Source of the DNA: an uncultured Treponema sp.
GTDB taxonomy: Bacteria; Spirochaetota; Spirochaetia; Treponematales; Treponemataceae
Assembly: GCA_938039145.1 (NCBI GenBank)
Contig: CALHVG010000036.1
Span: forward strand, 1-64,000
Reading direction: 5' to 3'
DNA: 64,000 nucleotides
The notes under the pieces are model-generated. The model was not told where the DNA came from and did no database searches. It saw nothing but the letters and a program-made list of their open reading frames with translations. Position numbers and translations under genes: made by a program. This document shows positions 8,638 to 16,873 of this stretch, one piece after another (within the stretch, counting starts at the first letter, position 1; every line of letters starts with the position of its first letter).

Positions 8638-9279
8638 ATGTTGTTTATCGAAAAAGACGAAGTTTTCGGCTGGGAAGCGGCAATAAGAGGAATGCGCAAT
8701 TCATTCAACAGCTGGGAAAAAAGCGACAGCAAAATCGGTGCTGATGGAAAATATATTGTCGGGAATGCGGACTTGGATTTGATGCTAAGGCTTTCAAAAT
8801 CGGGTCCCAGCCATGCAAAATTTTTGCGCTACATTACGGTGAGTTTTGATGTTACCGCTCCACGTTACTGGTGGGCGGAGATGGATACATACAAGGTCGG
8901 AACCGTCCGCAACAGTTGTTCGACCATGCATAAAATCCAAGCCAAGGAATTTGTCAGGGAGGATTTCAGCTGCGAGCATCTTGACGAAAAATCGCTTGAG
9001 GCTTTGGATTTTCTTATAACGACGATGAACGCCGCCAGGGACAGGTTCAATAACGGCGGAAAAAACAAGGCTGACTGGTGGCAGATGATTCAGCTTCTTC
9101 CGGCAAGTTTCAATCAGAAAGCGACATTGCTTTTGAACTATCAGGTTCTTCAGAACATATATTTTACACGCAAGGCTCACAGGCTTGACGAATGGCATAC
9201 ATTTTGCCGATGGATTGAAAATCTTCCGCATTCGTGCTTGATTTTTGGAGAAAAGGATTCTAAAGCCGATAAGGAATAG
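8638..9279 (+). CDS. ThyX-like protein without the RHR motif, unknown function
   Basis: 213 residues, soluble, no signal. The order of motifs recalls flavin-dependent thymidylate synthase ThyX: a strand-turn FLRYITVSFDVTAPRYWW, then DTYKVGTVRNSCSTMHK where ThyX has its RHR-x7-S signature, then LLPASFNQKATLLLNYQVL and EWHTFCRWIENLP, which match the ThyX C-terminal LP...N...L...R...E pattern. The two arginines and histidine of RHR are absent (YKV), so thymidylate synthesis by the usual mechanism is doubtful. Similar proteins are, to my recollection, common and unnamed in gut anaerobes and their phages. Starts 25 nt after the DUF308 gene and 33 nt before rel, so probably co-transcribed. Homology to ThyX is inferred from pattern only. 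Confidence 0.6.
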   Translation: MLFIEKDEVFGWEAAIRGMRNSFNSWEKSDSKIGADGKYIVGNADLDLMLRLSKSGPSHAKFLRYITVSFDVTAPRYWWAEMDTYKVGTVRNSCSTMHKIQAKEFVREDFSCEHLDEKSLEALDFLITTMNAARDRFNNGGKNKADWWQMIQLLPASFNQKATLLLNYQVLQNIYFTRKAHRLDEWHTFCRWIENLPHSCLIFGEKDSKADKE

Positions 9280-9312
9280 GCGAAAAGTCTGCTTGCTTCG
9301 GAGGTTTTGGCT

Positions 9313-11139
9313 TTGAGTGAGGTATCTGTATTCAAGTCTGATGCTGACGACAGGGATGCCCTGATAGCGGAATTTTTTGAAAAATTTCCGTTCTATAGTG
9401 CCGATGACAGGAAAAGGATTTTGGAAGCCTGGGCTTTCTTGCTTGAGATTTCAGGGGATTCTAAAAATCCTGATGGAGAGCCGTATTATCTTCATCCGTT
9501 AAGGCTTGCTTTCATTCTTGCGGAAGGCGAATTTGATGTCGACACTGTGATATCCGCGCTTCTTCACGGAACTCCGTCGAAAGGAATCTCGAAACCGACG
9601 ATTGAGGAAAAATTCGGCCGGGAAGTTTCTAAGATAGTCTTCGGGGCGGCAAAATTCATCAATATTCCGGTAGAAACGTCCAAAACCCTTCTTCAAGCGG
9701 ATGCAATCAGAAAAATGCTTTTTGCGATGACCGACGATGTTAGAATCATTTTTCTGAAACTTTCGGACAGGCTTGACAGAATCCGAAACATAAAGTCTTT
9801 TGCACCTGAACTTCAGAAGGCTCTGGCTACGGAAGTCATAGATATATGGGCGCCGCTTGCCGACAGGCTTGGAATGCAGACAGCCAAAAACGAGTTCGAA
9901 GACCTTAGCCTGAAGTACACGAATCCGTCAGCATATCAGCAGATAAAAAATGTCATTTCTCAAAAGAAGGAAGAAAGGGCTGCGTATTTGGAAAATGCCG
10001 TAAACACAATAAAATCGGCGGCGGAAAAACAGAGGATTCAGGTTTCAATCACAAGCAGAGCAAAGCATTTTTACTCAATCTATCAGAAAATGAAAAAAAG
10101 GAACAAGGATGCGGGCGAACTTTACGACCTTCTTGCTTTGCGCCTTATTTGTCAGCACAAAAGCGACTGCTACACTTTGATAGGGATTGTTCACGGACTT
10201 TGGCAGCCGTTGGAGGGCAGGTTCAAGGATTATATTGCGATGCCAAAGTCGAACGGATATCAGTCGATTCATACAACGGTGATGTGCGACGGTCGCCCTC
10301 TTGAAATCCAAATTCGGACGGAAAAAATGCACGAATTTGCCGAGCACGGGGTTGCCTCGCACTGGCTTTACAAAAAGGGAACGAACCGTGATGTTGTGGA
10401 CGTAAAAAATCTTGAGATTTTCAATCAACTTTCAAAAATCAAGGAAGCAAAAATTCCCGATGATGAGATTTTTCAGAACTACAAAAATGAACTTTTGGCG
10501 GACGAGATAGTTGTGTTCACTCCAAAGGGCGATGTCAAAAAACTTCCGATTGGCTCTACGGCAATCGATTTTGCCTACTCGATTCATTCTGCTATAGGAG
10601 AGAAAATCGTTGGGGCTAAGGCGGACGGAAAAATCATTCCGCTTTCTATGGAATTGAAGAACACGCAGATTATAGAAATTCTCACGAATCCTAATGCCCA
10701 TCCGACCCAGAGCCAGCTGAAACTTGTAAAGACATCGAAGGCTCATCAGAAAATACATTCATGGCTGGCGGCGAATGATCCTACATTCGTGGACAGGGAG
10801 GCTCAAGCCAAAATCGAAGCGGAACATCTTTTGCGCTCGCAGGAAGCTCTGTCGGTTCAGAATGAAAGAAGGGCGCACAAGAAGGGAACGGGCTTTGATT
10901 CTTCAAAAGAAGTCTCCGTGGCAGGAAAGGTTAGGATAGGGGACACCTCGAATGTTTTTATGACATTTGCAAAATGCTGCAATCCTAAATATCCTGAACC
11001 GATTGTAGGATATGTTTCCAGGAACAGAGGGATTACGGTTCATAGTTCCGACTGCCTTACATATCACAGAATCCAGGATTTGGAAAGACGGAAAATCGAT
11101 GTTGAGTGGGACGAAAAATCCGTGCCGCAAAAGAAATAG
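9313..11139 (+). CDS. rel: Rel/SpoT-family (p)ppGpp synthetase with degenerate hydrolase domain
   Basis: Makes the alarmone (p)ppGpp from ATP and GTP/GDP under starvation. 608 residues. The N-terminal HD domain keeps YYLHPL and KLSDRLDRIRN, but the catalytic HDxxED is HGTPSK (His85-Gly86), so all three acidic residues are gone and hydrolysis is probably lost. The synthetase domain looks intact (RAKHFYSIYQKM, GRFKDYIAMPKSNGYQSIHT, EIQIRT), followed by TGS (DEIVVFTPKGDVKKLP...DFAYSIH) and the conserved-Cys zinc-finger region (FAKCCNP...HSSDC). It stops there; the C-terminal ACT/RRM domain is missing (family about 730-750). Start: TTG at 9313, 8 nt after GGAGG; no ATG is available nearby. Confidence 0.93.
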   Translation: MSEVSVFKSDADDRDALIAEFFEKFPFYSADDRKRILEAWAFLLEISGDSKNPDGEPYYLHPLRLAFILAEGEFDVDTVISALLHGTPSKGISKPTIEEKFGREVSKIVFGAAKFINIPVETSKTLLQADAIRKMLFAMTDDVRIIFLKLSDRLDRIRNIKSFAPELQKALATEVIDIWAPLADRLGMQTAKNEFEDLSLKYTNPSAYQQIKNVISQKKEERAAYLENAVNTIKSAAEKQRIQVSITSRAKHFYSIYQKMKKRNKDAGELYDLLALRLICQHKSDCYTLIGIVHGLWQPLEGRFKDYIAMPKSNGYQSIHTTVMCDGRPLEIQIRTEKMHEFAEHGVASHWLYKKGTNRDVVDVKNLEIFNQLSKIKEAKIPDDEIFQNYKNELLADEIVVFTPKGDVKKLPIGSTAIDFAYSIHSAIGEKIVGAKADGKIIPLSMELKNTQIIEILTNPNAHPTQSQLKLVKTSKAHQKIHSWLAANDPTFVDREAQAKIEAEHLLRSQEALSVQNERRAHKKGTGFDSSKEVSVAGKVRIGDTSNVFMTFAKCCNPKYPEPIVGYVSRNRGITVHSSDCLTYHRIQDLERRKIDVEWDEKSVPQKK

Positions 11140-11223
11140 CGCAGGCGATGATAAAAGTGTGCTGCACAATGTGGAAAAACGATTTATAAAATCCTCGGTG
11201 ATTTTGTTTTCTTGTCCGTTTAT

Positions 11224-12123
11224 TTAGTCCGGATTTGGAAGGCTTTTGAATTCAAAGGAATACTGCTTTTGGTCTTCGTCCACATGAAGAATTCCCCATG
11301 AGCGTTTTGCAAAATACCCTCCGAGCGTATATTCTGTGAATGTGCCAAAATCGTGTTTTCTTTCTATGTGTGTGTGTCCGGTGAAGATGCCTTTTACATT
11401 GTTTTTGGCAAATGCCGAAAGAAGCTGGTTTCTTTCTGTTGAATCCTGCATGGTGAAGTAAAACCAGTCGTCGGCGTAGAACGGAACGTGCGCGAACACG
11501 AACTTTATCTTGTCGTCCTTTTTCATATCGTTCATCAGTAGGGTGCTTTGTTTTTTTCCGAGCGTGTTGCTTGCAGAATCTATGAAATACCAGCTGAAGT
11601 TTTTTGTGGAAAATTTATATAAAGCCTCGTGCGGAAAAAGGATTTCCTTGAAATGTCTCCAGCCGGAATTGTAAAGGTCATGGTTTCCGACTACATTATA
11701 TGTTTTTATGTTGAACCGTGTATAAAGTTTTTCCGTCAGCTGGCTTTTGTAGGCTTCAAGTTCAGTCTTGTAGCCGTGTTCGGCTATATCGCCCAGCGAA
11801 ATTGCAAAGAGCGGCTTTTCTGCCATATTGTTTATTTCGGTAAAAAAATCTTCTTCTCTTCTTTTTCGTTTTTGGTTTTCCGCTCCAAAATGCACATCGC
11901 TCATTATAAGGACGGAATATTTTCCGCTGGCAGGAATAGCAGGTTTTTCCGGAGTATCTATCTTCTTTAGTTTGCCTGCTCTGTTGTCCACGGAATCGTT
12001 CCTGTAAAGGAATTCGTGCAGGGCGTATTGGCAGGAAGTCATCAGCGGCGCAAACGCAAAGATTAAAAACAGTGCTGCGCGAAAATAATTCTTATTCGTT
12101 TTTTTTATTTTTCCGGTTCTCAT
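11224..12123 (-). CDS. Metallophosphoesterase lipoprotein
   Basis: 299 residues. Lipoprotein signal ending LMTSC (Cys31), so the enzyme faces the periplasm. The calcineurin-like motifs are complete: SDVHFG, GDIAEHG, GNHDLY, FAHVPFY and GHTHIERK. Substrate unknown; related exported enzymes cleave nucleotides or phospholipid head groups. The ATG at 12123 is chosen (GGAG 8 nt upstream, inside the end of the previous gene); the in-frame TTG two codons earlier is too close to that site. It begins 2 nt after the stop of the barrel-like gene, so translation is likely coupled. Last gene of the leftward run 15380-11224. Confidence 0.85.
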   Translation of the reverse strand: MRTGKIKKTNKNYFRAALFLIFAFAPLMTSCQYALHEFLYRNDSVDNRAGKLKKIDTPEKPAIPASGKYSVLIMSDVHFGAENQKRKRREEDFFTEINNMAEKPLFAISLGDIAEHGYKTELEAYKSQLTEKLYTRFNIKTYNVVGNHDLYNSGWRHFKEILFPHEALYKFSTKNFSWYFIDSASNTLGKKQSTLLMNDMKKDDKIKFVFAHVPFYADDWFYFTMQDSTERNQLLSAFAKNNVKGIFTGHTHIERKHDFGTFTEYTLGGYFAKRSWGILHVDEDQKQYSFEFKSLPNPD

Positions 12124-12125
12124 TT

Positions 12126-12845
12126 TCAAATCTCCATGGTCAGGAATGTTCTGAACCTTGCGCTGTTCATGTTTGCGCTTAGCGTGAACATATCTACGTA
12201 TTGCATTTCAAGTTCTGCACCTGCGCTGAGTTTTGGAAGTATGCGGACGGAAACTTTTATCTCAAAGTCGGGAGCGAAAAACAGCATGTAACGATAAAAT
12301 GAATATGAGGATAAAGTAAATTCTATCGAAACCCTGTCTATTGGTCTGTAACCGAAGCCGAACTTCAACGCCATATCATTGTCGCCGAACCATGGAAGAT
12401 GTCCGTCGTTTGTCTTTATTTCCGTGGATTTTCTCATGTACAGAATGCTGAACGAAGCGTCGATTTTTTTTAGGGAATCGTACCTGAAAAAAAGCCCTGT
12501 AAGAAAGTCGACTTCCGAGAATGAGTCAAAACTGTTTCTGTAATGGAGTATTATGCCCGTACCTAGGTTGAAATATTTAAAAATGGTAGGGCAATAGTTT
12601 ATTTCGTGCGTGATGTCGAGCGTTTCGGGAAAAACTTGGATTCCGGCTTTTACTATAAGTTCCTTTTGGTCAAACACCGACGACAGGTCAAGTCCCACCG
12701 CCCTTGGTGCAAAATCAGAGCCGCCTTCAATGCCGATTCCGCCTGTGAAGCCGAGTTTGTAGTCCTTCGAGATGAAGGTTACGTTTTGTGAAAATATAAA
12801 AAATGATTGAAACAATATACAGATTATTGCGATTCTTTTTTTCAT
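12126..12845 (-). CDS. Exported protein, probable outer-membrane beta-barrel
   Basis: 239 residues with a cleavable signal (MKKRIAIICILFQSFFIFSQ). The mature part alternates hydrophobic and polar residues with many aromatic turns (LGTGIILHYRN, LTGLFFRYDS, MALKFGFGYRP) and ends in an aromatic/hydrophobic strand RFRTFLTMEI. This fits a small outer-membrane barrel of 8-12 strands, inferred by pattern. No known family recognised. It starts 9 nt after the U32 gene and runs into the phosphoesterase gene 2 nt later. Confidence 0.75.
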   Translation of the reverse strand: MKKRIAIICILFQSFFIFSQNVTFISKDYKLGFTGGIGIEGGSDFAPRAVGLDLSSVFDQKELIVKAGIQVFPETLDITHEINYCPTIFKYFNLGTGIILHYRNSFDSFSEVDFLTGLFFRYDSLKKIDASFSILYMRKSTEIKTNDGHLPWFGDNDMALKFGFGYRPIDRVSIEFTLSSYSFYRYMLFFAPDFEIKVSVRILPKLSAGAELEMQYVDMFTLSANMNSARFRTFLTMEI

Positions 12846-12854
12846 TCTTAAATC

Positions 12855-14321
12855 CTATCTTCCAAAATCTCTTATTTCGCCCGCCTTGTATTCGGGGTCT
12901 TCCAGACGTATCAAAGTTCCTTTCGCAAGTTTTTCTTTTGTGTATATTAAGCAGTCGTGTCCGTCGCAAACCCAAGTCCGTTCCGTGCCGTTTTCGGGAT
13001 TTACAAGAATCCATTCCCGCTCTTCTTGAGTTCCGTTTGCCGGACGGCTACAAACAATATCAGGTGAGATGAATTCTATCAAGTCCTCGTTTTTTATCAT
13101 ATTCAATGGTAGGATTTTGTGCATTGTCCAGCCATGCCTTTTTTTTATGACTTCGGGATATTTTTCAGGATGCAGAATTCGGTCTTTTTGGCGGATTTCC
13201 CTTGCTTTTGGGTGCATGGCTTCAAGTTCCGCCTTTTTTTTGGAGAGGAATGTTTTTGCAGACTCAAAAATTTTTTCTTCCTCGCTTTCGGAAAGTTCGT
13301 CCAAAACTTCCGCTGCAAGAATGTAGCGAGAATCCGTTGCACCGCTTACGGTTTTGTCTGCCTCGGAGCGGCTGTAATAAAAGCCCGTGCCGCTTTCCCT
13401 GTGGCTCACGTTTTCAAGGTCATCGATGAACGGCTTTGCTTCCTCTTCGCTTATCTTTCCTTCGAGTGCGTCTAGCGCCTTTCTGTATGCGCGGGTTACG
13501 ATTGCAACGTAATATACGCTTTTCATTCGTCCTTCGATTTTTATGGAATCAAGACCGGCATCCTTCATGTCTTTAAGATGCTCTATCATTTTTATGTCCT
13601 TGCTTGAAAGGACGGCGGTGAAGTTTTCGCCTTCGTAGACGGGAAAATATTCGTCCGGTCTTTTGTGCTCCCTTAACGCAAGAGTCCCGCTTTCCGCAAG
13701 AGCTTTCGGATCTTTTAGAATGTCAAAGTCCCAGCGGCAGGTGTGGCTGCACGCTCCTGCCTGTGCGCTTCGTCCGGTGAGGTATGCGCTCATAAGGCAG
13801 CGTCCGGAGTATGCGATGCACATTGCGCCGTGGCAGAACGCTTCCAGTTCCATGTCGGGGACGGCATCTTTTATTTCCCTGATTTCTTTGAGCGAAGCTT
13901 CTCGTCCCAAAACGATTCTTGAAAAGCCCATGGATTTGTAGATTTTTACCGCCTCGCTGTTCACGCAGGAAGCCTGTGTGCTTAGGTGCAACGCTGCGTT
14001 CGGAAAATTTTTCTGAAGAAGCGGAACTATGCCGATATCCTGAACAATGAATGCGTCTATCGGGTATTTTTTGAAGTAGTCTATGTTGTTTTCAAGGCTT
14101 TTTATGTCTGCGTTGTGAAACGATATGTTCAGCGCGCAGTGAAGTTTTTTTTTCGGAAACTGATTTTTAAGTTCGTTCACACGTTTGTATTCGTCGTCGT
14201 AGAAATTGTCTGCTTTTACTCTGAGCGAAAAACGTTTTAGTCCGATATATGCGGCGTCCGCTCCGTAGGCGTATGCGTAGTAAAGTTTTTCGACGTTTCC
14301 GGCAGGCGAAAGAAGTTCCAT
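12855..14321 (-). CDS. U32-family protein (TrhP/YegQ or RlhA type)
   Basis: 488 residues. The family signature is clear: ELLSPAGNVEKLYYAYAYGA at the N-terminus and EAFCHGAMCIAYSGRC...GACSHTCRW with conserved cysteines at about 165-195. U32 proteins were once called collagenase-like peptidases; characterised members hydroxylate RNA (TrhP at tRNA U34, RlhA at 23S rRNA), with the cysteines thought to hold an iron-sulfur cluster. Which RNA is the target cannot be told. The C-terminal part (after 390) forms a separate small beta-domain. It follows the hydrolase-like gene by 12 nt in the same direction. A weak AGGAAAA ribosome site precedes the ATG. Confidence 0.88.
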   Translation of the reverse strand: MELLSPAGNVEKLYYAYAYGADAAYIGLKRFSLRVKADNFYDDEYKRVNELKNQFPKKKLHCALNISFHNADIKSLENNIDYFKKYPIDAFIVQDIGIVPLLQKNFPNAALHLSTQASCVNSEAVKIYKSMGFSRIVLGREASLKEIREIKDAVPDMELEAFCHGAMCIAYSGRCLMSAYLTGRSAQAGACSHTCRWDFDILKDPKALAESGTLALREHKRPDEYFPVYEGENFTAVLSSKDIKMIEHLKDMKDAGLDSIKIEGRMKSVYYVAIVTRAYRKALDALEGKISEEEAKPFIDDLENVSHRESGTGFYYSRSEADKTVSGATDSRYILAAEVLDELSESEEEKIFESAKTFLSKKKAELEAMHPKAREIRQKDRILHPEKYPEVIKKRHGWTMHKILPLNMIKNEDLIEFISPDIVCSRPANGTQEEREWILVNPENGTERTWVCDGHDCLIYTKEKLAKGTLIRLEDPEYKAGEIRDFGR

Positions 14322-14333
14322 ATGTAAATTTTC

Positions 14334-15380
14334 CTATGCCTCGGATTCAAGGCTTTTTTCAAGTCTAGGTTTGTTATGAACCGATATTGTTTCTTCGTTC
14401 TGCTTGGATTCCCTGTCGCTTGCCACTATGTACGAGAATTTGTCCAAAGCCTCGTGCGCCTCGTCAAGGAATTCGCCTGCCATCTGAAAAAGATGCATCA
14501 TGTCGTCCCATATATCCAAAGTGCAGTCCACGCCGGCACCTTTTACAAGTTTTAAAAATTCTTTTGCGTCGTCCAAAAGAATTTCTTTTTCTCCGATTTG
14601 GATGTACGTGGAAGGAAATCCCTGGAAGAATTCGCGGCTTGCGTACAGGGGCGAAATAAGCGGATTTGAAAGATTGGAGGAATAGCTGTATGCGGTGGAA
14701 CTTTTTGAAAGGACTTCGCCGGACATTATTTCGTCGCTTGTTTTTTTGTCTGTTTTCAGCGGGGACGAATCCGAAATATCAAGCCATGGGGAAAAAAGTA
14801 CAAGTTTTTTTATGCATTTTTTATATCGCTCTCTTAGATTGAAAAGCATTGCGCACGCTATGCTTGCGCCCGCTCCGTCGGCTGCGACTATTATTTCGGG
14901 TTCTTCTTCGATAGGTTCTGCGTTCATGCCGAAAATGTTTAAGTTTTCTTTTCTTTTCATTGCCTCAAGATTTCTTGCGGCTTCTTCTTCGGCAAACATC
15001 GCCCTGAACGCCGCCTGAACGTCGTCTATTGCAGCGGGGAACGGGTGGGCGGGCGCAAGCCTGTATTCGGGAACTACGGTTCTTGAGTAAGCCTTGTTCG
15101 CAAGCATTGACGTAAAATTTCTGTACGAAGCCCTTGAGCCTCCTACAAAGCATCCGCCGTGTATGTAAAAAAGAATTCTTTTTGAGGCGTGAATCTCAGG
15201 AATCAGAAAGTCGCAGGTTATGCCGCCGAATGTTCGCTCCTGTTTTTCCGTATGGCTTGGAAGAAACACGGTTCTGAACTCTTCTTCGATTTTTCTGCGG
15301 AACATATTCACGTCAGTTTTTGCGTTGTAAGAAAGAACTTTGAGTTTTTTGACCGCCGCCTTTCGTTTCTGATTTGACAT
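14334..15380 (-). CDS. HSL-type alpha/beta-hydrolase fold protein lacking the nucleophile serine
   Basis: 348 residues. The oxyanion motif HGGCF (74-78), EYRLAPAHPFPA (105-116), the acid in EKEILLDD and His296 (DDMMHLF) fit the hormone-sensitive-lipase family. The nucleophile elbow, normally GDSAGG, reads ADGAGA: the serine position is Gly169 (codon GGA). No frameshift is seen. Esterase activity by the usual route is therefore unlikely. A charged segment (about 130-160) sits between HGG and the elbow. It is the first gene of a leftward run and appears leaderless: its -10 box ends 7 nt before the ATG, with no ribosome site. Confidence 0.85.
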   Translation of the reverse strand: MSNQKRKAAVKKLKVLSYNAKTDVNMFRRKIEEEFRTVFLPSHTEKQERTFGGITCDFLIPEIHASKRILFYIHGGCFVGGSRASYRNFTSMLANKAYSRTVVPEYRLAPAHPFPAAIDDVQAAFRAMFAEEEAARNLEAMKRKENLNIFGMNAEPIEEEPEIIVAADGAGASIACAMLFNLRERYKKCIKKLVLFSPWLDISDSSPLKTDKKTSDEIMSGEVLSKSSTAYSYSSNLSNPLISPLYASREFFQGFPSTYIQIGEKEILLDDAKEFLKLVKGAGVDCTLDIWDDMMHLFQMAGEFLDEAHEALDKFSYIVASDRESKQNEETISVHNKPRLEKSLESEA

Positions 15381-15387
15381 GTCTCAG

Positions 15388-15396
15388 AGTATAGCA
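15388..15396 (-). promoter_or_regulatory. Extended -10 box of the leftward hydrolase-like operon
   Basis: On the minus strand TGCTATACT, i.e. TG-n-TATACT, ends 7 nt before the ATG at 15380, placing transcription start at or next to the start codon. Only 46 bp separate the two divergent start codons here. Confidence 0.6.
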
Positions 15397-15411
15397 AATC
15401 AGACTTTTCTT

Positions 15412-15420
15412 TGCTATATT
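15412..15420 (+). promoter_or_regulatory. Extended -10 box of metA
   Basis: TGCTATATT ends 6 nt before the metA ATG at 15427, implying a leaderless mRNA; no ribosome site fits in between. A -35 at the usual distance would fall on the opposing promoter's -10 box, so the two promoters probably exclude each other. Confidence 0.6.
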
Positions 15421-15426
15421 TACCGC

Positions 15427-16341
15427 ATGCCTATAAAAATCAGAGCGGATTTGCCCGCCGCATCAACATTGCAGAATGAACATGTTTTTGTGATTACGGA
15501 AAATCGCGCGCAGACTCAGGATATAAGACCGCTCAAAGTTGCTATAGTGAACCTGATGCCTACAAAAGAGACTACGGAAACTCAAATCCTTCGCCTTCTT
15601 GCAAATAGTCCGCTTCAAGTAGAAATTTCCCTTGTTCGCATGGAAAACCACGACTACAAGAACACAAGAATGGAATATCTTGAGAAATTCTACATTCCCT
15701 CAAGCGAGATTTTTAGGCATCGTTACGACGGAATGGTGATAACAGGAGCTCCTGTTGAACATATTCCGTTTGAGGACGTAGACTACTGGAAAGAACTCTG
15801 CAAAATAATGGACTATGCAAAAGAAAACGTATTTTCCACTCTATACCTTTGCTGGGGGGCGTTCGCCGGTCTTTACCATCTTTACGGAGTTCCAAAAGAG
15901 CCCGTTGACAACAAACTTTTCGGGGTCTTTATGAACTATAGGACTTCTGGAAGCCAAAACGAACCGCTTATGCGTGGATTTGACGATGTGTTTCCGATTC
16001 CGCAGTCAAGGCACACGACAATCTTGGAAAAAGACGTGCTTATGCACGAGGAACTGAAAATACTTGCAAAATCCCCCGACGCTGGCGTTACATTGGTAAA
16101 ATCGTCCACAAACCGCGAGATTTTTATGACGGGGCATTTGGAATACGACACGGAAACGCTTGCAAACGAATATTGGCGAGACAAGCAGAAGGGCTTGAAC
16201 ATAAATCTTCCGAGAAACTATTTTCCGAACAGCAATCCGTCGCTTCAGCCTGCGTCTTACTGGAGAAGTACGGCGCATCTGCTTTTTTCCAACTGGCTGA
16301 ACTATTACGTTTACCAAGAAACGCCGTATAATTTCGTCTGA
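15427..16341 (+). CDS. metA: Homoserine O-acetyltransferase (MetA family)
   Basis: Activates homoserine for methionine synthesis. 304 residues; class-I glutamine-amidotransferase-like fold. Catalytic Cys142 (LCWGAF) and the His-x-Glu pair (GHLEYD, His237/Glu239) are in place. Residue 111 is Glu (ITGAPVEHI); in characterised MetA enzymes Glu111 goes with acetyl-CoA and Gly111 with succinyl-CoA, so acetylation is predicted although the family name is often succinyltransferase. Start ATG 15427 matches the family N-terminus (MPIKI); longer frames upstream do not. Apparently leaderless, divergent from the hydrolase-like gene, and followed 1 nt later by a zinc-ribbon membrane protein. No SAM riboswitch could fit upstream. 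Confidence 0.94.
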   Translation: MPIKIRADLPAASTLQNEHVFVITENRAQTQDIRPLKVAIVNLMPTKETTETQILRLLANSPLQVEISLVRMENHDYKNTRMEYLEKFYIPSSEIFRHRYDGMVITGAPVEHIPFEDVDYWKELCKIMDYAKENVFSTLYLCWGAFAGLYHLYGVPKEPVDNKLFGVFMNYRTSGSQNEPLMRGFDDVFPIPQSRHTTILEKDVLMHEELKILAKSPDAGVTLVKSSTNREIFMTGHLEYDTETLANEYWRDKQKGLNINLPRNYFPNSNPSLQPASYWRSTAHLLFSNWLNYYVYQETPYNFV

Positions 16342-16342
16342 G

Positions 16343-16747
16343 ATGGAACTGTTTTTCGGCTCTGCCGCCGTTGTTGTGATAATTTTTGCGCTGCTTTATT
16401 TCAGAAGGCTTATTGTTTCTTCAGCGGCTTCCAAAAAATCGGAAAAACATGGCGTAAAAGGTTTTGTGAATTGTCCTTTGTGCGAAAGTCCGCTTCTTCC
16501 CGGACAGAACATCATCTCTAAAGTTTTTGGAAAGGCGGGAAAAGCGGACGACCAATTGTGCTACGTGTACGGTTGCCCAAACTGCTATCCTTTTGCAAAA
16601 CCCGGAATCGTGCGCAGGTGTCCCGTGTGCCATAAAAAAGTCCTGCAGGACGGATACCTTGTTTCAAGACTTTTCAATAAGACTAAAAGCGGAAAACCTC
16701 ATGTGATTGTAAACGGCTGCGGAAACTGTAACCGCCACGGAATGTAA
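16343..16747 (+). CDS. Small membrane protein with paired zinc ribbons
   Basis: 134 residues: one N-terminal membrane helix (about 3-22), then a soluble part with four Cys-x2-Cys knuckles (CPLC, CPNC, CPVC, CGNC), enough for two zinc sites, probably cytoplasmic. The two halves look like a duplicated ribbon: each has a first knuckle, a basic linker (SKVFGK, SRLFNK) and a second knuckle after V-Y-G-C or V-N-G-C. No named family recognised. It starts 1 nt after metA's stop codon, so translation is coupled; a link to methionine metabolism is not otherwise supported. Confidence 0.75.
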   Translation: MELFFGSAAVVVIIFALLYFRRLIVSSAASKKSEKHGVKGFVNCPLCESPLLPGQNIISKVFGKAGKADDQLCYVYGCPNCYPFAKPGIVRRCPVCHKKVLQDGYLVSRLFNKTKSGKPHVIVNGCGNCNRHGM

Positions 16748-16873
16748 GAAAATATGCAGGAAAAGGCGGAATCTGGGAAGGGCTTCAGTCTGAACGCACA
16801 CGCTGTGGTTTTGGAAAATCTTGGAATTTTTGTTTCTGTTTTTTCTTGGGAGAGAGAAATTCTTTTTATAAAA

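Noticed and set aside
15381..15426. SAM or methionine riboswitch before metA
   Set aside because: Only 46 bp to the divergent start codon, too little for any known class.
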